Shown in pieces: positions 33,850 to 41,009 of a stretch of DNA of 64,000 nucleotides. The stretch lies in contig NZ_QFLI01000006.1 of assembly GCF_003202155.1 (NCBI RefSeq), positions 248,001-312,000 of the forward strand, written 5' to 3'. The translations under genes and the position numbers were made by a program. Below the pieces are notes generated by a model. It saw only the letters and a program-made list of their open reading frames with translations. It was not told the DNA's origin and ran no database searches. Origin of the DNA: Marinifilum breve. GTDB lineage: Bacteria > Bacteroidota > Bacteroidia > Bacteroidales > Marinifilaceae. Numbering within the stretch: the stretch's first letter is position 1; each line of letters begins with the position of its first letter.

Positions 33850-36800
33850 ATTTTACAGAAGCAGTATTAAAACAGCGAAAAGTATTGCTGTTTGTACTAA
33901 TTGCTTTGGCTATAGGTGGTGTTTTTTCATTTTTTAAGATGGGAAAACTTGAAGATGCAGAAATTAGTGTAAAATCTGCATTGGTAATCACTCAATATCC
34001 TGGAGCCTCACCACATGAAGTAGAGCTTCGTGTTACCGATATTTTAGAAACAGCCATTCAAGCAATGGACAATATAAAAGATATTGAGTCCAGATCTATG
34101 GCTGGTTATTCTGAAATAACAGTAAATATTAATGAAAATGTTAAGAATGATGAATTGCCGCAATTGTGGGATATTCTTAGAAGAAAGGTTAATGATATCA
34201 CCCCAGCTTTACCACAAGGAGCATCAAAACCAATGGTTGTGGATGATTTTGGTGATGTTTATGGGATATTTCTTGCATTAAGTGGTGATGGTTATTCGGG
34301 AGAAGAACTTCAGGATTATGCCAGATACATGAAAAGAGAATTGCTTTTAGTTGATGGTGTAAAAAGAATTAATCTATTTGGGGAACAGGAAACCTGTATT
34401 AATATTGAGCTTTCGCAAGAGAAAATGGCATATTTGGGAATACATCCAGCAAATGTCATTCAGATCTTGAATCAGCAGAATAGTATGGTGAATCCTGGTA
34501 GTTTAAAAGTTGGTGGAGATAGAATTCGAATTGCTTCAGATGGAAGTTTCCATGAATTGGATGACTTAAAGAATATCTTGATTTCTGCAAATGATCAAAA
34601 TCCAATTTTCTTAAAAGATATAGCCCAGATAAAGGAGGATTATGTACGACCATTTACAAGTAAAATGAAGTACAATCAAGTTCCTGCCATTGGACTTACT
34701 ATTGCAATGGAAAAAGGTGGCAATGTCATTGAATTAGGAGAAAGAGTTCAGAATAGAATTGATGAACTAAAGACTAATGTTCCAGTTGGTATCAACATTA
34801 ACCGTATTTTTTATCAGCCAGAGCGAGTTAGTATAGCCATTGAGCAATTCATGATAAATTTGATTGAATCAGTTTTGATTGTAGTATTTGTTTTGTTATT
34901 GGCAATGGGTTTCCGAACTGGACTTTTAATCGGAAGTGGCTTAATATTTACCATTTTGGGAACATTCATTGTCATGTTAAGTGTAGATATTACTTTACAA
35001 CGTGTAAGTCTTGCAGCTATTATCATTGCAATGGGTATGCTGGTAGATAATGCAATTGTAATTGCCGATGGAATTTTGGTGGATCTGAAAAAAGGATTGA
35101 AACGCGAAGAGGCCATGAGCCGAACGTCAAAACAGACAGCAATGCCTCTATTGGGAGCTACTGTTGTTGCAATTCTTGCATTCCTGCCTATTTATCTTTC
35201 GCCAGATAGCACAGGAGAGTTTTGTGCAAGTTTGTTTCAAGTAGTTGGTATCTCACTATTTCTAAGTTGGATCTTAGCACTGACGCAAACCCCATATTTT
35301 TGTGATCTGTTTTTGCGAGGTAAAAAATATGAGAAGCAAGAAGGTGAAGAACAACAAACGGATCCTTATGCAGGGAAATTTTATCAGAAGTTTCGTCACT
35401 TTGTAAAATATTCGCTTCGACACAAAACTATGATTTTAGCTGTTACAGTATTGATGTTCTTTTCGGCTGTATTTGTATTTAAGTATGTGAAGCAATTGTT
35501 TATGCCTAATCTTGAATACAATCAATTTATCGTAGAATATTGGTTGCCTGAAGGTTCAGATATTGAAACAGTAGAGGATGATTTGAATGACTTAGAAGCT
35601 TATCTGCTTAAACAGGAAGATGTGCTTAATGTTACTACCAGTTTGGGGTCAACACCTGCTAGGTATACTTTGGTAAGACCTTTTAACAATAGTCATGCAA
35701 ATTATGGGGAATTGGTAATTGACACCAAAGATTATGAAACTACAGTTCGATTTGGTGCTGAGTTACAAGAGTTTTTAGATGAGAATTATTCATGGGCAAG
35801 AGCTAGAGTAAGATACTATTCTCCTATTTCAACAGAGTCGATGATTGAGGCTAAATTCTCAGGTCCTGATCCAAAAGTTCTACGAGAATTGTCCGAAAAA
35901 GCAGAAAGAATCATGGAAGCTGAACCAATTGCGGTGAAGGTTACCAACAATTGGAAGAATCAGGTAAAGGTTTGGAATCCTCGTTTTTCACAAGCACAAT
36001 CAAGAGTTACAGGAATCAACCGTTCCGATGTTTCTAATGCGTTGGCTTGTGCTACCGATGGATTGGCAATTGGAGTATTCAGAAAAGCAGATGATATTTT
36101 ACCTATTTATTTAAAAACAACAGTTGAAAAAGATAAGTATGTTGAATCTCTTGAAAATACGCCAGTTTGGGGAGCAAAGCCTCAAAGTATTCCATTGCGC
36201 CAGGTAGTTTCTGATATTGAAATTGAATTTGAAGATCCAGTTATCAAAAGATATGATCGACGAAGAGCTATAAAAGCGCAGTGTGATCCTGCGCCAGGAT
36301 ATAATGCTCCTGATGTTTTTAATAAAGTTCACAAAAAAATAGAGGCGATACCATTGCCTGAAGGTTATGATTTAGAATGGTTGGGAGAGCATAAAAACAG
36401 TGCTGATGCAAATGAGAATATAGCGAAATTTTTACCATTAGCATTTTTATTAATGGTCATCATTATCATGATGCTGTTTAATAATTTCCGTCAACCAATT
36501 ATCATTTTAACCATTTTACCTCTAGCTTTTATTGGAGTTAGTTATGGCCTGTGGTTAACAGGAAAGCCATTTGGGTTCATGGCTGTGCTGGGAACACTTG
36601 GACTGATGGGTATGATGATTAAGAATGCAGTGGTTCTGCTTGATCAGATTAATCTGGATATAAGTGAAGGGAAAGATGTTCTGGTAGCAATTATTGACTC
36701 TGCAGTATCCAGAATGCGTCCGGTAATTATGGCATCGTTCACAACAATTTTAGGTATGATTCCTTTAATTCCTGATGAACTGTTTGGAGGAATGGCTGTT

Positions 36801-36908
36801 GCGATTATGTTCGGATTATTAATAGGATCAATTATTACATTAATTGTTGTTCCGGTATTGTATGCGGTATTCTATCGTGTAAATACTAAAGAAGTTATGG
36901 ATTTATAA
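33846..36908 (+). CDS. RND-family efflux pump, inner-membrane subunit
   Basis: 1020 residues, normal for AcrB-type (HAE1) pumps. Twelve helices are expected: one at 14-32, then a large periplasmic porter loop, five helices (about 335-500), helix 7 near 525, a second porter loop, and the last five from about 860. The proton-relay region of helix 4 reads GMLVDNAIVIADG, with D-N in place of the D-D of AcrB, as in many heavy-branch RND pumps; helix 10 has GMMIKNAVVLLDQ with the conserved lysine. A proton-driven exporter of amphipathic compounds is likely; no motif suggests a metal pump. It overlaps the adaptor gene by four bases, and the channel gene follows after 11 bases. Confidence 0.96.
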   Translation: MNFTEAVLKQRKVLLFVLIALAIGGVFSFFKMGKLEDAEISVKSALVITQYPGASPHEVELRVTDILETAIQAMDNIKDIESRSMAGYSEITVNINENVKNDELPQLWDILRRKVNDITPALPQGASKPMVVDDFGDVYGIFLALSGDGYSGEELQDYARYMKRELLLVDGVKRINLFGEQETCINIELSQEKMAYLGIHPANVIQILNQQNSMVNPGSLKVGGDRIRIASDGSFHELDDLKNILISANDQNPIFLKDIAQIKEDYVRPFTSKMKYNQVPAIGLTIAMEKGGNVIELGERVQNRIDELKTNVPVGININRIFYQPERVSIAIEQFMINLIESVLIVVFVLLLAMGFRTGLLIGSGLIFTILGTFIVMLSVDITLQRVSLAAIIIAMGMLVDNAIVIADGILVDLKKGLKREEAMSRTSKQTAMPLLGATVVAILAFLPIYLSPDSTGEFCASLFQVVGISLFLSWILALTQTPYFCDLFLRGKKYEKQEGEEQQTDPYAGKFYQKFRHFVKYSLRHKTMILAVTVLMFFSAVFVFKYVKQLFMPNLEYNQFIVEYWLPEGSDIETVEDDLNDLEAYLLKQEDVLNVTTSLGSTPARYTLVRPFNNSHANYGELVIDTKDYETTVRFGAELQEFLDENYSWARARVRYYSPISTESMIEAKFSGPDPKVLRELSEKAERIMEAEPIAVKVTNNWKNQVKVWNPRFSQAQSRVTGINRSDVSNALACATDGLAIGVFRKADDILPIYLKTTVEKDKYVESLENTPVWGAKPQSIPLRQVVSDIEIEFEDPVIKRYDRRRAIKAQCDPAPGYNAPDVFNKVHKKIEAIPLPEGYDLEWLGEHKNSADANENIAKFLPLAFLLMVIIIMMLFNNFRQPIIILTILPLAFIGVSYGLWLTGKPFGFMAVLGTLGLMGMMIKNAVVLLDQINLDISEGKDVLVAIIDSAVSRMRPVIMASFTTILGMIPLIPDELFGGMAVAIMFGLLIGSIITLIVVPVLYAVFYRVNTKEVMDL

Positions 36909-36919
36909 TACAATTTGTC

Positions 36920-38296
36920 ATGAAATTATTAAAATTCAAAATATATACTATTCTTGCTGTTTCCCTGATATCATTTCAGGGAATAGGGCAGGAAACATTA
37001 TCTCTTCAGGAAAGTAGAAAGTTGGCTTTGGAATATAACCAGAGGATTAAGATTGCTGATGAGTTAATTTCGGAAAGTCAATCGAATGTAAAATTTGCAT
37101 TTACTCATTTCTTGCCTAACCTAAGCGCAGAAGGTAGCTATAATTACATGCATGATATTGATGATATTTCCTTACCTGGATTTTTTCTTCAAACCGCTAA
37201 TAGTTTGGATGAGGCAAAGTTGGGAAACTTTACAGGTACAAGTGATGTTTATTTTCCAGGCTTAAATCTTGAAATGGGAAATATTGATTACTATTCTGCA
37301 AACTTAAACTTAAGTCAGCCAATTTATACAGGAGGTAAAATCAGAAGCAACTATAACATGGCTAAGTTGGGTTCCGATTTATCGGTATTCAATCGCCAAT
37401 TAGAAGCTTCTGAAGTAATTCTTGAAACCGATGAGGCTTACTGGAATTTGGTGTCGGTAAGAGAACGAGTTAAAGTGGCTGGGAAATATGTAGAAATGTT
37501 GAATCAATTGGTTACTGATTTGAAGAATGCATTTGACCTGGAGTTGACTACTAAAAACGAACTGTTAAAGGCTCAAGTACAGTTAAATCAGGCAAAATTG
37601 GATTTGTTCAGAATTAAAAATGCTCATGTGCTTTCTCGAATGGCATTGTGTCAGGTAATTGGTAGAGATTTAAAAAGCGAAATAACAGCTTCTGATACAA
37701 TTATTATGGTTGAAAACAAACATGTTGAAACCAATTTTATTCAGAAAGCAATGCAACAAAGACCAGAAATCCTGATGCTTGGTAAGCAGGTGGAAATAGA
37801 TAAGCAAGAGGAAAAAAGTACACTTGCTGATTATTTACCACAATTGGGTGTTGGAGCTTCTTATGGATATACCAGTAAAATTGAAAGCTTGATGGATTCG
37901 CGCCAAAACTTGTCTGTTCAAGCAAGTTTAAAGGTTCCTATTTTTCATTGGAATGAAAGAAAGCATAGAGTTGCGGCCAAGAAATATCAGACAAAGCAAC
38001 GTAAACTTCAATTGGACAGAACTAAGGATCTGATTAGCCTTGAGGTACAACAAGCTTATTTCAATTTACAGGAAGCTTACGAACAAAAGAAATTGGCTGA
38101 AATATCCATGAGTCAGGCTGAGGAGAATGTTTCAATAACCAAAAATAGTTTTTATGAAGGCTTGGCCAATGCCACAGAAATGTTGGATGCACAAGCGTTT
38201 TGGCAGCAGGCACATACCGAACTGATTGATTCAAAAATCAATTTTAAACTAAAAGAATCTAGTTTCCTAAAAGCAATAGGAGAATTAGCAGATTAA
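36920..38296 (+). CDS. TolC-family outer-membrane efflux channel
   Basis: 458 residues with a signal peptide (1-23, cleavage near GIGQ) and the duplicated outer-membrane efflux protein fold: long helices with regular heptads (about 30-60, 150-260, 345-455) separated by two beta-hairpin segments (LSAEGSYNYMH... and YSANLNLSQPIYTGGKIRSNYN; LGVGASYGYTS... and LSVQASLKVPIFHWNERKH). It completes the tripartite pump with the adaptor and RND subunit upstream, 11 bp after the pump stop. A long inverted repeat follows it and probably ends the transcript. Confidence 0.95.
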   Translation: MKLLKFKIYTILAVSLISFQGIGQETLSLQESRKLALEYNQRIKIADELISESQSNVKFAFTHFLPNLSAEGSYNYMHDIDDISLPGFFLQTANSLDEAKLGNFTGTSDVYFPGLNLEMGNIDYYSANLNLSQPIYTGGKIRSNYNMAKLGSDLSVFNRQLEASEVILETDEAYWNLVSVRERVKVAGKYVEMLNQLVTDLKNAFDLELTTKNELLKAQVQLNQAKLDLFRIKNAHVLSRMALCQVIGRDLKSEITASDTIIMVENKHVETNFIQKAMQQRPEILMLGKQVEIDKQEEKSTLADYLPQLGVGASYGYTSKIESLMDSRQNLSVQASLKVPIFHWNERKHRVAAKKYQTKQRKLQLDRTKDLISLEVQQAYFNLQEAYEQKKLAEISMSQAEENVSITKNSFYEGLANATEMLDAQAFWQQAHTELIDSKINFKLKESSFLKAIGELAD

Positions 38297-38305
38297 TATA
38301 GTGGG

Positions 38306-38384
38306 AAGAGAGAGGTATGAATTACATGTAGGATGTTGTTGATTGGTGGTTCTTTCAACTTTGTAATTCATCCTCTCTTGTTTT
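38306..38384 (+). terminator. Long imperfect hairpin after the efflux operon
   Basis: Outer arms AAGAGAGAGGTATGAATTAC (38306-38325) and GTAATTCATCCTCTCTT (38363-38379) pair with a small bulge; the loop contains GTTGA/TCAAC-type complementarity that could form an inner hairpin. GTTTT follows. It is longer than ordinary terminators here, so a structured RNA is an alternative. Confidence 0.55.
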
Positions 38385-38418
38385 AATCTCACTAAAATAA
38401 GAATATAAATTCTAACAG

Positions 38419-38601
38419 ATGGAAGATAGAGATTTACTTTATAAGGAGGCGATAAAAAGTTTAGAGAATCCCTCAAAATCGAATAGGCAAATTATAGAAA
38501 CCCACTTGTTTCGTTTAAAAGTAAATAACGATTATGTGATCAATACCAAAGAGCAAATAAATGATTTGGTAACTTTCATCAATTACAATCATGGAAAATA
38601 G
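38419..38601 (+). CDS. 60-residue protein encoded with the membrane cyclase
   Basis: A small, charged protein (KEAIKSLENPSKSN, RLKVNNDYVINTKEQINDL) with no signal peptide, cysteine or membrane helix and no family I recognise; mainly helical by appearance. Its stop overlaps the start of the cyclase gene by 11 bases, an arrangement typical of coupled genes, and there is no other use for the open frame. It may be a regulator or partner of the cyclase, which is inferred only from position. Reality as a gene is likely but not certain. Confidence 0.6.
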   Translation: MEDRDLLYKEAIKSLENPSKSNRQIIETHLFRLKVNNDYVINTKEQINDLVTFINYNHGK

Positions 38602-39661
38602 CTTGTCACGAAATATTTATAAGACTACAACTTATTTTGGGACCATTATTCTTACTTGGATTGTGGCATTTTTCTTTTTAACCACATTTCAGGTTGATGA
38701 AAACAATGCCATGAGAGTATCAAGGATAGCTGATTTAAATAATTCATTTTGGTCTGGTTTGTTCGCAGGTGTCATTTGGGGAGTTATTTTTAAGATATCG
38801 CACTACATCAGAAAATTTCTTTCACGTTACTCATTTACAATTTTACTTTCTGTTTCTGTAAATGTTTTAAGTGCCTATTTATTGATCTATTCTATATATC
38901 ACTTAAGTGATATTTTCATGTTTGAAGAATTTCCAAATAGTTTTCAGCAGCTATTGGATCTTTATAATTCTCAAATGTTTTATTCCATTTTAGCCTATTT
39001 CTTTATTGTTGGATCTTTAATAGAGATCTTTTTCGAAATTGATAAGAGATTGGGCAAGGGAGTGCTTTTGAAGTTCTTGCTTGGAAGATATTATAAGCCT
39101 AAGGAAGAGGAAAGAGTGTTTTTGTTTATGGATTTAAAATCATCCACTTTTTATGCTGAGCAATTGGGTCACTTTAAATATAGTAGGTTAATTCAGGATT
39201 GTTTTAAAGATATTTCCTCTGCTATTGAAAAAAATAAGGCTCAAATTTATCAATTTGTAGGCGATGAAGTAGTATTAACGTGGAAACTAAAAGACGGGCT
39301 GAAGAACAATCGATGCCTGCAAGTATTCTTTGATTTTATGGAAGAACTGCATAAAAAAAGAGACTATTATCAAAAGGAATATGGAGTTATTCCAATCTTT
39401 AAAGCAGGTGTTCATTCTGGGAAGGTTATGGTTGCCGAAGTAGGGGAACTAAAGTCAGAGATAGCCTATCATGGAGATGCTATTAACACAGCATCACGTA
39501 TTCAAGGCTTATGCAATTCCTATCAATCAAAACTTTTGGTATCGGGTAATCTGATTAAAGAGTTGAAAGAAACCCAATATTTTGATACTGATTACGAGCC
39601 TTTGGGAACAGTACTATTAAATGGGAAACAGCTCACTACCGCACTCTATAAAATATGCTAG
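38591..39661 (+). CDS. Membrane-bound class III nucleotide cyclase
   Basis: 356 residues. Four membrane helices in the first 150 residues (about 13-33, 52-72, 82-105 and 128-148) are followed by a cytoplasmic class III catalytic domain (about 172-356). The two metal-binding aspartates are Asp181 in FLFMDLKSST and Asp225 in YQFVGDEVVLTW; the transition-state pair is seen in YHGDAINTASRIQ (Asn and Arg), and the domain has FKAGVHSGKVMVAEVG between them. All catalytic positions seem kept, so it should make cAMP or cGMP. The substrate-specifying lysine cannot be assigned with certainty. It is coupled to the 60-residue gene and converges with proC. Confidence 0.92.
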   Translation: MENSLSRNIYKTTTYFGTIILTWIVAFFFLTTFQVDENNAMRVSRIADLNNSFWSGLFAGVIWGVIFKISHYIRKFLSRYSFTILLSVSVNVLSAYLLIYSIYHLSDIFMFEEFPNSFQQLLDLYNSQMFYSILAYFFIVGSLIEIFFEIDKRLGKGVLLKFLLGRYYKPKEEERVFLFMDLKSSTFYAEQLGHFKYSRLIQDCFKDISSAIEKNKAQIYQFVGDEVVLTWKLKDGLKNNRCLQVFFDFMEELHKKRDYYQKEYGVIPIFKAGVHSGKVMVAEVGELKSEIAYHGDAINTASRIQGLCNSYQSKLLVSGNLIKELKETQYFDTDYEPLGTVLLNGKQLTTALYKIC

Positions 39662-39685
39662 ATAATGAGCTGTAATTATTGAGTT

Positions 39686-40492
39686 TTATGATTCTGTTTC
39701 TAAGATCTTTTTATGACCACTAACCACCCCTTGAACAAGAGAGGAACTAAATCCTTCATGCTCCATTTTATTTAGCGATTTAATGGTTACACCAAGTGGA
39801 GTAGTCACTTTGTCGATTTCTGGTTCAGGGTGAGTTCCATTCTCAATGATTAATTTTGAAGCACCTTTCATGATTTGTGCTGCAACTTCTAATGATTGCT
39901 TAGAAGAAAGACCAATCTCGATTCCTCCTTGCGATGCAGCTCTCATAAATCTTAAGGCAAAGGCAATACCACAAGAAGCCAAAACGGTTGCAGCTGGCAT
40001 TTGCGATTCAGGAATAATCATGGTAGTTCCCAATTGATCGAAAATTTCAACAACTTCATCTTTGTGCTCCAATCCTTTTTCGTTAAAAGACAAGGCAGTC
40101 ATTGATTCTTGTATGGCGATTGCAGTGTTCGGCATTGCTCTAATTACAGGAACATCTTCTAAGATATCTTCCAGATCTTGAATTTTAATTCCAGAGATAA
40201 CTGAAATTAAGACTTGTTTGCCTTTTTGTAAAGGTACTTTAATATCGTTCAAAAGTGTTCTTGCAACAGTTGGTTTTACTGCAACAATAACAATTTGCGA
40301 ATTATTAATTGCCTCAAGGTTATTGGTTGTAATATTCACACCTATTTCATCTTTTAGGTGTTGAATTAAATGCAATTCAAGGTTGGTAACCGTAATTTGT
40401 TCAGGTTTTACTAAACCACTTTGTACTAATCCTTTTGCTATAGAGGATCCCAAATTTCCTCCTCCAATAATTGTAATATTCTTTGAGTTCAT
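39686..40492 (-). CDS. proC: Pyrroline-5-carboxylate reductase
   Basis: 268 residues, standard length. It reduces 1-pyrroline-5-carboxylate to proline with NAD(P)H in the last step of proline synthesis. The N-terminal Rossmann motif TIIGGGNLGSSIAKGL (8-23) is followed by the IVIVAVKPTVARTLL region and the family segment VIRAMPNTAIAIQESMTALS; the C-terminal dimerisation domain has GIAFALRFMRAASQGGIEIGLSS, and VTTPLGVTIKSLNKMEHEGF with the conserved GGxT-like turn changed to PLGVT. Monocistronic and convergent with the cyclase; no clear terminator is present between them. Confidence 0.95.
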   Translation of the reverse strand: MNSKNITIIGGGNLGSSIAKGLVQSGLVKPEQITVTNLELHLIQHLKDEIGVNITTNNLEAINNSQIVIVAVKPTVARTLLNDIKVPLQKGKQVLISVISGIKIQDLEDILEDVPVIRAMPNTAIAIQESMTALSFNEKGLEHKDEVVEIFDQLGTTMIIPESQMPAATVLASCGIAFALRFMRAASQGGIEIGLSSKQSLEVAAQIMKGASKLIIENGTHPEPEIDKVTTPLGVTIKSLNKMEHEGFSSSLVQGVVSGHKKILETES

Positions 40493-40756
40493 TTTTAAGC
40501 TGTGTTTGTAAATATCGTTTAAAATTGCGGCAGCAAAACTAATGAAGATTGCGATTTAAATTACTAACTATTTGTAGTGATTTTTGTGTTATTCAACTAG
40601 TCTGGAAAATGATTTTCGAAAGCATACCAGTGTTGTGGAGTTGTGGTCATTATATCTGATATAAATGAGGTAGAATTATTTTAAGAATGCAATTGAGAAT
40701 AGATGAGTGTACTCTTAAATTTTGTATGTGATTAATTACTGAGACAAAGAGAGTCT

Positions 40757-40818
40757 GCACTCTTACGCTACGAGTGCATGCTTACTTAGGTGACGAGTGT
40801 ACGTACACTTAACCTAAG
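40757..40818. repeat. Palindrome cluster (cruciform-prone)
   Basis: GCACTC-N9-GAGTGC spans 40757-40777. A nested structure CTTAGGT (40785-40791), a perfect 14-bp palindrome AGTGTACGTACACT (40796-40809) and ACCTAAG (40812-40818) follows. Both lie at the start of the 23-bp array. Confidence 0.75.
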
Positions 40819-40971
40819 AGTGCATAGTTAAGCAGACGATGTAATAGTAGTTACGACTGTAACCTAATGTTCTCCAATTAAAATGTCATTTTAATAGTAA
40901 TTGTAACGATGCTACAATACTAATTAAAACGTCGTTGTAATAGTAGTTAAAACATCATTACATAGAAAATG
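40770..40971. repeat. Degenerate 23-bp tandem array
   Basis: The clearest copies are three exact-length 23-mers at 40880, 40903 and 40926 (form AAAACGTCGTTGTAATAGTAGTT) with a partial fourth at 40949. Leftward, diverged units start with ACGA or AGAG at 40770, 40793, 40817 and 40836 with lengths of 19-24 bp. It lies 38 bp after the 3' end of the kinase gene at 41010 (in its transcription direction). Confidence 0.75.
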
Positions 40972-41009
40972 CTGACTCAAAAGGATCAATTGTTCAAGAA
41001 ATTAATACA

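Larger units (their letters stand above)
40493..41009. other. 517-bp gap between proC and the PAS hybrid kinase
   Basis: The left 270 bp are AT-rich and should contain the proC promoter, which I cannot place. The right half is occupied by a degenerate 23-bp tandem array and several palindromes. No credible coding frame on either strand. Confidence 0.5.
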
